A stretch of 64,000 nt of DNA from Eremomyces bilateralis CBS 781.70 (GCF_010015585.1 NW_022985076.1:62001-126000), one strand, 5' to 3'; counted from the first letter of the stretch, positions 47,883 through 61,048 are shown. Notes: generated by a model from the sequence alone, not told the origin. A program made the numbers and translations.

Positions 47883-50244
47883 ATGGAAACGGCACGGCGG
47901 AATCGCGACCAGTGTTGCTGTGGCATTGATACATGTCCGTACATTCTACATTCCAACCAGCGTCTCGAGGACCTCGAGCGCGACCTTTTGACGGCTGCGG
48001 AACTTGGGCAGGTGAATACTCACTTTCATTGCCTTGTGAATAATGCGCTGTCACTTTTGCGCCAGCGTGGCTGCCTTTCCATTGAACCTGATATTGCCGG
48101 TTGTTGCCTTGACGATGACTTCTTTGCTGACTTGGTCGCTGCAGGATCTCTTGATCCGGCATGAGGCGTATGTAGCCGATACTGAACAAGAACGTCGCCA
48201 AATGTCCGCGAAAATCGAGCAGATGGAGCGACAGAAGGCGGAGCTGGAAGCGCAAAACGCTCGAACCATCGACGAGAACCGTACCCTGTTGGACCAGCTG
48301 GAAGACCTCAATGGGGCGACGCTCGACTCCGATTCAACGATCCAATCCCTCACCGGCGCTCTCGAATCAACCCAAGAGGAACTTCGTCGCGTATCGATTC
48401 TTGCGTCGCGGGCGGAGACCTTGGAGCGGCAGCTTTCGCATCTGGAGAAGGACCAGGCGCAAATCCAAGGGACCTTGGTGACCACCGCGACGGAGGAACG
48501 GACGGCGATCCAGCGATGGCGGAACGCAGAGAAGACCATATCGCTTCTTCAAGATCAAATCGAGCAGATCGAGAAAGAAGCGCGAGAGGAGCGGGAGAGG
48601 CATGCAGAAGTTATTTCACGTACGGAGGGACGTATTGCCGTTGAGAGCGCTTTGGACACCACGGTTCGGAAAGTCAGAGGCACAGCGGCAGCGAAAGGCA
48701 CCGAGACAGGGGAGAACAGGATCGTGTCCAACTTCGTGCGCGATATTCTCCAGGACAATGCCAATCTCCAGGTTGGAATCGTGGAGTTACGCGATATGCT
48801 CACCAATTCCAATGAAGAGGTGGAGCGATTACGAGAACAGTTCATCGCACACCAACCCGTCGAAATCGATACAATCTCATCTCCCACCCTTGAGAGGGAG
48901 CTTGGGGATCACGAACCGGTTGGTCCACGAGAGGTCCACGTACACCATCACTACCATGCCGCGCCGGAAGCAAGTCCCAGGCTGAAAGTTCCTGTTCAAC
49001 GACGCGGAAAGAAAAGGCGCTCTCTCGGACAAGAAGGACAACATTCCGCACGATCGTCCATATCGCGCATTGCTCCTATCGCGCCAACGTCTACCACGGC
49101 AATCCTCTCGCAAACTTCAGTCACGATCCCCCATCAGCGTCCACCGAGATGGTCCCTTCAATCTACAGCCGGCGTTTCCATCGCATCCTCTCTGCCCAGC
49201 TCGCCTTACGCCCATTCTCGGCGGACATCGTCTGTGTTCGACCGCGTCTTCAGCGATGTGCCGATGGACTCTTCGCGCCCTACGAGCCCGGAGAGCAATG
49301 CGGCGGGCTCACCACTGCTAACCTCAATCGATGACAGCAATTGGCAGAGACCCCTTGGTGTGATTCGATCTATGGAGACCCTTAACACAGGCGATGAACC
49401 CGGCATGTCCACTCCGACGAAGGCGCGCCCAAGTCAAGAGATCACGGCAGCATCGCCCGTAGCCGGGCACTTCGCGCCGGACGCAAGCGCCTTGTCTCCT
49501 CGATCATTCAGCGCATTCCCACCGGAAATGACCATCTTCGAAGAAGGCTCCGAAACCACCCCTCAACCCACCAACTCCGATTCTGCCGACATCTTCGCCC
49601 CCCGTCTCCGCCGTGCCGCTTCCCATGACTCCATTCTTTCCCTCGCTCTCGATTCCGACTCCCTACAACCCACGCGAGGCCGACCAACCCACCAACCCTC
49701 CCTCTTCCCCAGCCACTCCCCCAATACCCCGACTTTCTATTCCACGCCCACAATCGCCACCCCCTCGTCCGCCATCCCCTCCCGCCCCATCTTCACCGCC
49801 GCCACCACCCTCCGCACCAGCCTCTCCCGCAGCGACCTCACGAGCAGCTCCCTCACCCGCTCCCTTCTCCGCGCCACCTCCCCGCACCCCTCCATCCCCT
49901 CCGCGCCCAACCTCTCCCCCACCCGCCGCTCTATCAGCACCACCCGCAAACTCGGCGGCTGGGTCTGGGGCAACTGGGGCGTCGCCCCCACCCCCTCGAT
50001 GATCTCCACGCATCCGGTGGACCGGGGCGTCCCGTCACAGCAGCCGTCGTCGCAGAGCGGGGGATCCGGCTCGCTGAAAGAGAGAAAGCCGAGACCGCGC
50101 CTGCCGGGGGTGAATCAGGCGGGATGGATTCTGGGATTTCAGCCGGAGCCGCCGGTGGCGTTTAACGTGGAGCCGGAGCGGGTGGATTCGGAGGCGTTGG
50201 GGGAGGCGTTAGGGGGGGCGGCGGAAGGGACGAGGCGGATGTAG
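47883..50244 (+). CDS. Coiled-coil protein of unknown function
   Basis: Not recognised beyond structure. Exons 47883-48011 and 48145-50244; the 133-bp intron (GTGAAT...CTGCAG) is in phase 0; 742 aa. The N-terminus METARRNRDQCCCGIDTCPY has a Cys cluster, then LEDLERDLLTAAELGQ leads into a long heptad-rich coiled coil (about residues 45-290, Glu/Gln/Arg-rich). A histidine run (VHVHHHYH) and a basic patch (RRGKKRR) follow; the remainder is Ser/Thr/Pro-rich and probably disordered, ending with a short ordered LGGWVWGNWG and PRLPGVNQAGWILGFQP block. The frame is open upstream to 47577, so an earlier start cannot be excluded, but a Met just before the Cys motif is the natural one. It may be a scaffold or spindle/septum-type protein; that is a guess. 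Confidence 0.7.
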
Positions 50245-50976
50245 CGAGGTGGTTAGGTTGTTGCGACGCTGTGGCATCCACGCGCACTAGGCGCATCTCC
50301 TTTGTCTTTGGGGGATTGGGGGGGCTTTAGTTAGGGGTTCTTTCGCACGGAAAGGGGCGTCGTGATACCCAAATACCCATTTCCTATGTCCGGGGGTTGG
50401 AGTCCGTGGGAGGACTGGATCGCATCAGGCATATTTACATAGGGTTTAGGGTTAGAGGGTCATTCAATCGTTACAGACAAATTTAATCAAGTAGATTGTG
50501 CACTGTGCCCAATCCGTCTAGAACGAGCATCGCAAGCTTGAAATAGGCATCTGATGAATAACGCTCTTGATATGATGACAAGGAGTGTGGCTGAGTCAGT
50601 ACTAAGAAATATTCCACGTGACGCGCACGCGTCCTCGCCCACGCTACACCCGCCCTTGTCTGGTGGTTCCGCCCAAATTACGATTGTGGCTGAGCGGGTC
50701 TGGGGTGGATTCCGGTTGGCGACAAGTCGGAAGTAAACCTCCGTCCACTTGCTGACGTCGGAGGGCCACGAATTGCGACCCTTCAAGTGACATGTATCGC
50801 CATAACCCACAATTTCCCTTTCGCTTTCTTCCTTCCACTGTCCCTTTCCTCTTCTCCTCCTCGACACCGGATTTCGATCTTCCTCGAAGCCTTATCGCCA
50901 TACGTTTCCCCATCCCGTCGCACAAACGACTGCCTTGAGCCTCCACACGTATCCGACCGCATAGTCGAAGGCCGAT
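50245..50976. other. Promoter region of the myosin gene
   Basis: About 730 bases between same-strand genes, with GT-rich 3' UTR sequence of the coiled-coil gene, a telomere-like motif at about 50438-50458 and a pyrimidine-rich leader just before the myosin start. No gene recognised. Confidence 0.5.
50438..50458 (+). repeat. Interstitial telomere-like motif
   Basis: The stretch reads ATAGGG, TTTAGGG, TTAGAGGG, close to two or three TTAGGG units. Short enough to be chance. Confidence 0.3.
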
Positions 50977-53900
50977 ATGGTAGGATCCCGAGTGGATTGA
51001 AGATGCAACTCGTTCGCCACGATCTGACCCTCGATAGGCTGTGACGAAGCGGGCAGGCCGCAAGAAAGATGCCGCCAATGCGAAGCAATCTGCGGGCGCG
51101 GGCCGCGGTGGCTCCAAAGGCATCCAGAAAGCCGCGTTCGAAATCGCGAAGAAGAAGGAGGTCGGCGTCTCCGACTTGACGCTGATCAGCAAGATCTCCA
51201 ACGAAGCCATCAACGACAACCTGAAGAAGCGGTTCGAGAATGCGGAGATCTATACGTATATCGGCCATGTGCTGGTGTCGGTGAACCCGTTCCGCGACTT
51301 GGGCATTTACACAGACCAGGTATTGGATAGCTACAAGGGGAAGAACCGGCTGGAGATGCCGCCGCATGTGTATGCCATCGCGGAAGCGTCGTATTACAAC
51401 ATGAACGCGTACAAAGAGAACCAATGCATCATTATCTCGGGGGAGTCAGGTGCAGGGAAGACGGAGGCGGCGAAGCGGATCATCCAGTACATCGCGAACG
51501 TTTCCGGCGGTAGCAACGGCTCCATTCAGGAGATCAAGGACATGGTCCTCGCGACGAATCCATTACTAGAGTCCTTCGGCAACGCCAAGACACTGCGGAA
51601 CAACAACTCGTCGCGGTTCGGGAAGTATCTGGAAATCCAGTTCAACGCGCAGGGGGAGCCGGTGGGCGCGAACATCAACAACTACCTCCTCGAAAAATCC
51701 CGCGTGGTGGGTCAAATCGCGAACGAGCGGAACTTCCACATCTTCTACCAGTTCACCAAATCGGCGTCGAACAACTACCGCGAGATCTTTGGGGTGCAGC
51801 AACCCCAGTCATACGATTACACGAGCCGATCAAAGTGTTACGATGTCGACGGAATTGATGACCATGCCGAATTCAAGGACACGTTAAATGCGATGAAGGT
51901 TATTGGCATGTCGCAAGAAGAGCAGGACAATGTTTTCCGGATGTTGACTTGCATCCTGTGGATCGGTAACATCACGTTCGGCGAAGATGAGCAGGGCGAT
52001 GCGAAGATCAAAGACCGATCAGTGATTGACTTCGTCGCATACCTATTGGAAGTCGATGCGGCACACGTCGACAAAGCATTGACCGAGAGAGTGATAGAAA
52101 CCAATCGCGGTGGGCGACGAGGGTCCGTCTACGATGTCCCACTCAACATCCCCCAAGCGCATTCTGTGCGCGACGCCCTTGCCAAAGCGATCTACACCAA
52201 CATGTTCGACTGGATCGTCCAGCGCGTCAACGCGTCGCTGAAAGCCCGCGGCGCCATCGCCTATTCGATCGGCATCCTCGACATCTACGGATTCGAGATC
52301 TTCGAGAAAAACAGCTTCGAGCAACTGTGCATCAACTACGTGAACGAGAAACTGCAGCAGATCTTCATCCAGCTGACGCTCAAGACCGAGCAAGAGGAGT
52401 ACGAGCGGGAGCAGATTAAGTGGACGCCGATCAAATATTTCGACAATAAGGTTGTCTGTGACTTGATCGAGGAAAAACGGCCTCCGGGTGTCTTCGCTGC
52501 GCTAAACGATGCATGCGCTACTGCTCATGCGGATCCAGGCGCGGCAGACCAGACATTCGTCCAGAGGATGAACATGCTGTCTTCGAATCAACATTTCCAG
52601 CCCCGACAAGGCCACTTTATCATCAAGCACTACGCTGGCGATGTCTCCTATGCCGTCGAGGGTATGACCGACAAGAACAAGGACCAGCTCCTTAAGGATC
52701 TTCTCAACCTCGTAGCTCAAAGCGGGAATAATTTCTTGCACACTCTATTCCCGCACGAAGTCGATCAAGATAACAGGCGTCGACCCCCGACAGCCGGTGA
52801 TAAGATCAAGGCGTCGGCGAATGATCTGGTTGCAACGCTCATGAAATGCTCTCCTTCTTATATTCGAACGATCAAACCCAACGAGAACAAGTCTGCGTCC
52901 GAGTACAATTCCGGTAATGTTCTTCACCAGATCAAATACCTCGGTCTCCAAGAGAACGTGCGGATTCGACGCTCCGGTTTCGCCTATCGACAAACGTTCG
53001 AGAAATTCGTCGAGCGGTTCTACTTGCTGTCACCGAAGACTTCGTACGCTGGCGAATATACCTGGACGGAAGATTACCCATCTGGGGCGCGTCAGATTTT
53101 GAAGGATACGAACATTCCAAACGAAGAGTACCAAATGGGCGTCACGAAGGCTTTCATCAAGACTCCGGAGACGCTGTTCGCGCTTGAAACGATGCGAGAT
53201 CGATACTGGCATAACATGGCCATCCGGATCCAGCGAGCGTGGAGGAACTACCTGCGGTACCGTACCGAGTGTGCCATTCGAATCCAGCGGTTCTGGAGAA
53301 GAATCAATGGAGGGAAGGAGTACATCCAGGTACGAGACTACGGGCACCAGGTGCTTGCTGGACGGAAAGAACGACGTCGTTTCAGTCTATTGGGCTACCG
53401 CCGGTTCATGGGAGATTACCTTGGTCTTGCTAATAAGGGTGGGCCCGGAGAAATGATTCGCGGCGCCATTGGGGTCAGCCCAGGCGAGCCGGTGCTGTTC
53501 TCCTGCCGTGCGGAACTGCTGGTCTCCAAGCTCGGTCGATCGAGTAAGCCCGAGCCTCGGATGCTGGTCCTCACCGGAAAGACCATCTACATCGTGAAGC
53601 AAGTCATGGCCAACAACCAAGTGCAGATCTTGGCGGAACGAACTATCTCGATTGGGGCCCTTCGATTTATCAGCGCGACGAATCTCAAGGATGACTGGTT
53701 CTCGATCGGGGCCGGATCTCCGCAGGAACCAGATCCTTTGGTCCGATGCGTTTTCAAGACCGAGTTCTTCACGCACTTGGCCAGGGCGCTCCGGGGGATG
53801 GATCTAAAGATAGGGCCACAGTAAGCAGTCGACTAGGGCTTGAGACCGTATTGCTGACTTCGTATAGAATCGAGTACAACAAAAAGCCGGGGAAGCCTGC

Positions 53901-54914
53901 CGTGGTCAAGTCGCAGCGGGATCCAACCGTTCCCAGGGACGATTTGTACAAAAGTGGCACTATCCACACCGGCCCTGGCGAGCCGCCTAATTCGGTATCG
54001 CGGCCGACCCCTCGAGGCAGGCAGATAGCTGCGAAGCCTATCACTAAGGGTAAGCTGCTACGACCCGGTGGCCCAGGCGGTGGTCCTTCGAAGCTGGCAT
54101 CTCGCGCTGTGCCGCAGGCCAGACCTGTCCCTTCCCAACCCACCCAACCACGGGCGGTTCCCCAACCCGTGGCCGCAGTCAACGGCGCCGCAAGAAGCAC
54201 GTCATCCATGCCGTCTGCGGCTACAGCTGCAGCCAGGGCGCCCCCTCCCCCTCCCCCTCCCGCCGCCGCACCGGCGCCAAGGGAACCCACGTACCGTGCC
54301 TTATACGATTTCGCCGGACAAACGAGCGGGGAGATGAGCGTGACGAAGCACGAAATCGTTGAGGTCACCCAGAAAGAGGGCAACGGTAAGTCCATCCTCC
54401 TGCCCCTCCTGCCCCTCCTTCCCCTCCTGGTCCCGCCACCGCACTTCTCGCTCCCGGGCCGATCGTCCAATATATCTCTAACGCGCCGCGTCCAGGTTGG
54501 TGGTTAGCTCGCCGCCTCGACCACTCCGCCTCGGGTTGGACCCCCTCGGCGTACCTCGAAGCATACACTCCCCCCGCAGTGCAGCAAGCCCCGCCTCCGC
54601 CTCCACCTCCGGCCGCTCGCGCCGTTCCCGCCCCTCCCGTCGCCAATGGTATCGCGGCTCACGGCCCCGCAGCCGGCGCCCGTGCCAAACCCACACCTCC
54701 CACCCCTCCGGCGAAGCGGCCTGCGGGCAACAAACCGCTGGTGCCGGTCGCGCCGCGCGACAGTGGGTATTCGGGCAGCGGGGCCAGCGCGGGGGGCGCG
54801 GACACGCCGGCACGTGATAGCGGGGGGAGTCTTGCGGGCGGGTTGGCGGAGGCATTGAAGGCGAGGCAAGCGGCGATGAATTCGAGGCGTCCGGCAAATG
54901 ACGATGATTGGTGA
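50977..54914 (+). CDS. myoA: Class I myosin (MyoA/Myo5 type)
   Basis: Actin motor for endocytosis and polarised hyphal growth at cortical patches. Exons: ATG alone at 50977-50979, then 51038-53820, 53868-54385 and 54496-54914; introns 58, 47 and 110 bp; the phases close (1,240 aa). The motor has the P-loop [18 protein letters not shown] (switch I), DIYGFEIFE (switch II) and the TEDS-rule serine in [12 protein letters not shown] (near residue 370). Two IQ motifs ([15 protein letters not shown] and [11 protein letters not shown]) follow. Then come the TH1 membrane-binding domain, a Pro/Ala-rich TH2 tail, an SH3 domain ([15 protein letters not shown]...GWWLARRL) split by the last intron, more proline runs and the acidic end NDDDW that binds Arp2/3. 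Start choice: ATG then a GTAGGA donor and a CTGAC branch restores [11 protein letters not shown]. No other Met lies before the motor. Confidence 0.95.
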
Positions 54915-57900
54915 AGGGATATGAGGCACGGGAAAGAAGGGAGGAAGGTGGAGCTCGAGACGCCCGTGTGCAATGTAATTGAGTTTTTCGGTCCAGCGTT
55001 GCTTGCGGTGGAGGATTCGATTGGAAGCGGATCAGTTTCTTCGAGGGTTTTGCGCCGGTTGTCCACCTCCTCGCTTTCCTCGAGGGATGCAGGTCTATAT
55101 CAATTTCCTGGATGTTATAGTACCACCGCCGTGACGCGGTCCCCATGACACGATGGAAAAGTTTAAAATATTGGGATGGTCAGGCGGCCAGCGGTGTTGC
55201 TGCATGCTTTGAGCAGAGCGAGACAGGTGTTCGTATTGAGCGTTGGGTTAGCCGGTATGTGGTTATACAGGATCGCAGTATAGCAAGGTTAGCCTTGGTT
55301 TGACTTCCAAAATCACGCTTGCATGTCCATCCATCACCCAAGAGCGGAGTAACGGCTGGGAATTGTGCATCCTATTGGATTAGCAATGTACTTGGTGTGC
55401 TTTTCCGGTCGTATGCAGTCGTTTATGCTCCCGGCTGTCTCAGATATAGAGGATAGTGGAGTCAAGGCGAGGGTGCTTAGATCGTATAGGTATGCATGAA
55501 CTGTTACTTTTCGGATTCGGACGAGAGCACATGATGTTTCTGTACGAGGTTCGTCCTTCCATTGTCACGGCAGATAATTGCTGATGTGGTGTCCACGTTG
55601 CCTTCGTTAATGTCAACTTATTGTTTCGTACGTCGTCTCATACGTCACCACACTTTGAGGACTAGTTTTCGACCAAGTGTTTTAGCAAGAAGAAGCATCT
55701 GTGGTTCCGAACTGGTACCGACTGGTACCGCCGTTCATGCCAGCCCGAACCATGAGTCCTACCAAGCTCGGGACAGTTGGTGGCATTCGGCCGGATATAA
55801 CTTTCAACTGCCATCCAAGCTTTGCCTGACCGTTAACTTCGTAGAGGGAATACCTAGTAGTGAGTCGGTACTCTTGCAAGTAGCAGCAGATATTTAGCAG
55901 ACTAACCCCCACGTCCATCGTCAGGGCTATTTCAAAATGAATGGGACTACGCACTAGTTCTAACTGCTACCCGGTTGCTACGAAGAGGTCGAATGAGACT
56001 AGAGTGCGTTATCCAGTGCTGTAATCGCCAAATGGTATGGATCAAGGGCCTAATATTGATTGATAGCAGTTACAGCGTGAATCCTTTACCCGAACATAGG
56101 ATAGACCATTACCGATCTGCTGCTCGACATCAGATTATACTCCCACAGGCAACATCGTGATACAGGCCGGAAGTAAAGGTAGCCATTACCCCGCGTGGAG
56201 GATCCTTTTGCTTCAGAGGATCACAGTCCAATATCGGGTAATATCCTCGCCACGTTGTTCATCCCTGTCCCGTATAGATCTCATCGCTCAAGTGGATCGC
56301 GTCTGGGGAATATAGTGTGGACATATGTAACCACGGTATCCAGTAACTTTCCTCGTCGGTCCAGTTGTCGGTTCTTAGGCCCGTCTCAGCCGTCTGCGTG
56401 CGACCTGTTGAGGCAAATTGCTACCTCCAGGTATTCTTGCCGCGGCGCTTTCGGGCCTCCTCCCACCATCTCAACGATGCGTTTTCTCCCCGTTCGATGG
56501 GTATGGGAATGGACATGGCAAGGTGGTGTCACCTGGTCTATCCGACAATGCGGTCGGTTGGTCTGAAGATGCATCGATGCATGAAGCATGAAGCGGCAAA
56601 ATGCATATCATAACCGGAATCTCTCCAATGGGTCCTCTGCCCTTGCATATGTGTGGTGCATAATATTACCGTGCGTGTAAGGGCTAAATTATTGCAGCAG
56701 TCAGCGTTCGACCTTGTTTGCTGCTCGCTGGAGAATCATGGAGTGCACTGAGCGCCGTGGTGTCCGCACTTTATCCGTCAAACCGCAACGTCGGTCGAAT
56801 CCTTACACAATACAGGTACACAGGAACTCCCAACGACCCACGATTCGAATCACAACTGATCCACCCATTTCAAGGATGACGTCTCCAATGGTGCATAAGC
56901 ATGACATTCTGTGTTTTGCCATTTCATCCAGCCGAGCACATCAGCCACGATCCCTTCGCTGAAGCGGAGCTACCTGCTCCGAGATCAATTGATCCTACGA
57001 TAGGGTCGAGCTAGAGGCAGCGTACGCCTGAAACCAATTGGGCCGCTTTCCTTGGATCCTTTCGGACGACGATCGTGAGAGGAAGAATAGTATCTGGTCG
57101 GTACCGATAAGAACACAATTCTCCGAAACTCCATCCTTGATAGGAGTAATCGAGTTGATCTCGCATCGTTGCTGGATGCTCATTGTAGGGTTGGTCCAAC
57201 ATTCAATGCAGCGGAGCGGAGCCACACAGAGCTCGTTTCAGATGAAGAGCAAATCCAAACGGATTCTCGCGTGCTGCTGCCACGGGAACACCACGAGGTC
57301 CCGAAAAGTCAAAATCCTCAAATGCATAATCAACTTCGGGCTGAAATGTAGCGCGATTCGCGGCAACCAAAGAGCGCCGTTCCTTCATCCCATCACATTT
57401 GGTCCTTCAATTGACGTCGAACAGAGCAATGATCCCTGTTCCCATGGCCCGTCCAAAATTACTGGGGCCTTACTCCAGGGCAAGCAGGAGTAGCATATAT
57501 CATCTTGAATCGACTTTCCAGGGCTCAACTGCTATTCTGGATGGATGCATGCATCAGACCCGCATGTCCCATGTTCAAACCTAGCATAGTATCGTCGACT
57601 ACTAGAGAAACACTATTTATATTGGTTTGTACAGGTCTATCTAGTGAGAACGTGCTCGCGTCGATCTTTCATCTCAAAGAACTTCCTAACTTGTCCGTCT
57701 GGCCTCTTTTATCCCTTTCCCATACGGGTATTTCAAGGCGTTGGTATCCCTTGCTGTGCTTCATCGGCTCCCTGCGTTTTCCCAAGCTTTTGTCTCTTCA
57801 CACCGCTGTTCATTTTCCGCATTTATCCTCTTAGTTTGTCCGGTCATATTGCCGCGTTTACCGTTCAACTGAACCTTAACTCGGCGATCTCGTCATCATC

Positions 57901-58128
57901 TACGGCAGTTGTCTGATACCATCATACCTGCACCCCTGTCCGGAGTCTAAGAACCCACTCCTTGTCGCCTCCCAACCGACGTTTGCCCGGACCCTGTCCT
58001 GTAGTGGGCTGATACCCAAACGCTGTTCCGGTGCATCCACTTTGGAGGGTATATATATATACCTGTTCAGACACTTCGATATGGTCACGGCCAACACGCA
58101 CCTCTTTGCTGTCGTACCGGACGGAAAC
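54915..58128. other. 3.2-kb spacer between myosin and beta-glucosidase genes
   Basis: Same-strand genes separated by 3.2 kb. Frames up to about 150 codons occur, none with a recognisable domain or coherent codon pattern. A local doubled motif (ACTGGTACCG twice) lies near 55718. It may hold the long promoter of the downstream gene or an unrecognised RNA gene. Confidence 0.45.
58048..58063 (+). promoter_or_regulatory. Probable TATA box of the beta-glucosidase gene
   Basis: GGTATATATATATACC is a perfect 16-bp palindrome with a long TATA core, ending 65 bases before the ATG at 58129. This spacing favours 58129 as start over the in-frame ATG at 58081. Confidence 0.5.
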
Positions 58129-61048
58129 ATGGCCGGAAAGAAAGTGTATTCGGCGCCAAGGGCTGACCAGCAAGCCAGAGAACTTGCGTCCAAGCTGACA
58201 CTGGAAGAACAGGCAAGTGTTGCACCTCTATACCCACTTGGCATGGAACGAAAGTCCTAGCATATCGATATCGTTTTCTATGATGACCTTCTGGTGTCTT
58301 CCTGTGCGTTTCAATGCACTTCAATATTCCTTTTCCGTGATACACTCAAACAGTTGTTGGGTCATCTAAAAACAGAGACAGCTATTGTTCCGATGCAGTG
58401 TTTCTTGGTAGAGGGTCACGTGAAGAGTGCCACTAACAGTGCTATTAGATATCTCTTCTTGCTGGAGCAGACTTCTGGAGGACAGTAAAGATACCAGGAA
58501 AGGGGATACCCTCGATCAAGACGACCGATGGTCCAAGTGGAGCCAGGGGCGAGTTCTTCAAGAACGGCACCAAGGTATGGGTCAGATTGTTCAAAATCCA
58601 TGATGGTCATTGTGCTCACATTTTCAGGCTGCCTTCTTTCCATGCGGGATATCCCTCGCTGCGACATGGAACCGAGATCTTATTGAGAAGGTCGGGGAGC
58701 ATCTCGGCGAGGAAACCAAAGCTCGTGGAGCGCAAGTGTTGCTCGCACCAACAGTATGCATGCATCGATCGCCGCTAGGCGGGAGGAACTTTGAATCCTT
58801 CTCCGAAGATCCATTTCTTACCGGCAAGCTTGCTGCGTCGTACATTCGCGGCGTGCAGAGCAAGGGGGTCGCAGCGACCATCAAGCATTTCGTTGCTAAC
58901 GAACAGGAGACGCTGCGGATGACCATTGACATTCTCGTGGCAGAAAGACCGTTACGTGAGATTTACCTCAAGCCATTTGAAATTGCTATTCGAGAGTGTT
59001 CACCCTGGGCGTTGATGAGTTCGTACAATCTGATCAATGGGATTCATGCGGACATGAATGAGCAGACCTTGACTCATATATTGAGAGAGGAGTGGGGATA
59101 TGACGGGTAAGTTAAGGAGTGCAGCTTTAGCAGCGCAGATGGATAACAGTCTTGGCAGCCTAGTCATGTCTGATTGGACTGGTACTAACTCCGTGGCCCA
59201 AGCCATCAGCGCAGGCTGCGATCTGGAGATGCCTGGTCCAGCCAAGTGGCGTGGCGAGCGTGCCATCAAGGCTGTCGAGGAGGGTGAGCTCTCAAAAGAG
59301 GCTGTCGAAAAAGCAGCGGGCAACGTTTTACGCTTAATCGATCGCACCCTCGGCCTCCGGGACGTCCCAGAGCCTCCGGAGAAATCCAATGACAACCCAG
59401 AGCTACGCGACCTGATTCGCGACGCTGGCATCCAAGGTTTGACATTGCTAAAGAATGAAAATGCATTGCTTCCAATCCGGTCGGCGAAAAAGGTTGCTGT
59501 CATTGGTCCCAATGCCCACCGCGCCATCGCCGGTGGTGGAGGAAGCGCCAGCTTGAATCCATATTACCTTACTTCACCACTGGACGGGATACAGAGTGTC
59601 TTCAAAGGAGAGGTTGTCTACGCACAAGGATGTGACACTGCGAAATGGCTGCCTTTAGCTTCCGATTTCTGTGAAACACCAGATGGGCGCAAAGGCGTCC
59701 TGCTGGAGTATTACCATGGCGATCGATTCAAAGGCGATCCAGGGGTGATTGAACACAAGAGCTCGACCGATCTCTGGCTTTGGGACTCGGCGCCGAAATC
59801 CGTTCTGCCAGTGTACTCATTCAAAGTGAAAGCCATCCTCACCCCCAAGACGACCGGAAATCACACATTTGGCTTTTCCTCCGTCGGGCCTGGACGGCTG
59901 TTCCTGGACGGTAAACTCTTTGTCGACAACTGGAACTGGACCGAAGAAGGCGAGGCGATGTTTGAAGCCTCTCAAGACGTCGCTAAGTCTATCTTCCTTG
60001 AAGCCGGCAAGGCGGTCACCATCCTCGTCGAAAGCACAAACGAGGTGCGTCCGGCCAGTAAACAATCACTCGGCCCCTCACACGGGTATGGCGGTTGTCG
60101 TATTGGTTACGAGGAAGAGTCGAAGGAAGATCTACTCGCAGCTGCTGTCGATGCGGCAAAGAATGCCGATGTGGCGGTCGTCGTCGTCGGACTCGATGGA
60201 GAATGGGAGTCAGAAGGCTACGACAGGCAGACTATGGACTTACCCAAGGATGGCAGCCAGGATCGTCTAGTCGAAGCGATCTACGCGGCCAATCCGCAAA
60301 CTGTGGTGGTGAACCAGTCCGGTACACCCGTGACGATGCCATGGGCAGACAGCGTCCCTACCATTCTCCAGGCCTGGTACCAAGGCCAGGAAGCCGGCAA
60401 TGCGCTTGCAGAGGTGCTGTTCGGATTACAGAGCCCCAGTGGTAAACTGCCAACGACGTTCCCACGACGACTGAAGGATAACCCGGCCTACCATAATTGG
60501 CCTGGCGAGAACGCGAAGGTGCTGTATGGTGAGGGGATCTATATCGGATATCGCCACTACGAGCGGTCCCATGTCGAACCGCTGTTCCCATTCGGCCACG
60601 GTCTCTCATACACGACATTCGCATATGGCGAGCCACGGATCTCGAATAACGTCCTCAACGAGAACCAAGTCATCGAGGTGTCGGTACCGGTCACCAACGC
60701 CGGGTCTTTCACCGCGTATGAGACGGTGCAAGGCTACATCAAGGACGTCAGATCCCGACTTCCACGACCCGAGAAGGAGCTACAGTCATTCGAGAAAGTC
60801 CTTCTGAACCCAGGAGAGACCAAGGTGGTCAAATTGCGGTTTGATAAGTATTCCGTGGGGTACTACGATACCAGCCTCGAGGCCTGGATCGCAGAGGAGG
60901 GTGAGTTTCAGGTTCTGGTCGGTGCGAGCTCGGCGGATATTCGGTACGTTTCTTGTCCTTTATCGTGCTTCCATTGTGACTAACGTTTGGTCTTCGTAGG
61001 GGTTCCATCTCATTCGCTGTTGTGGAATCGTTCACTTGGGTATTTTAG
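58129..61048 (+). CDS. Beta-glucosidase, GH3 with PA14 insert, cytosolic type
   Basis: Cleaves terminal beta-glucose from oligosaccharides. Exons 58129-58212, 58449-58574, 58628-59106, 59159-60943 and 61000-61048 give 840 aa; all phases close. Intron 1 (236 bp) begins GCAAGT, a GC-AG intron; the others are 52-56 bp with GT. Domains: GH3 N-terminal barrel (SLLAGADFWRT, TDGPSGARG, the KHFVANEQE block, nucleophile Asp in LVMSDWTG), GH3 C-terminal domain with a PA14 insert (LLEYYHGDRF...RLFLDGKLFVDNW), then FPFGHGLSYTTF and a fibronectin-III-like end. No signal peptide is predicted (MAGKKVYSAPRADQ), so it is intracellular or leaderless. Length equals that of the Aspergillus bglI-type enzymes. A TATA-like palindrome precedes it. 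Confidence 0.9.

Noticed and set aside
49663-50013. Long Gly/Ala-rich minus-strand frame
   Set aside because: It is the reverse-strand shadow of the Ser/Pro-rich tail of the coiled-coil gene.
53769-54470. 233-codon minus-strand frame in the myosin tail
   Set aside because: Reverse shadow of the proline-rich TH2 region; no independent evidence.
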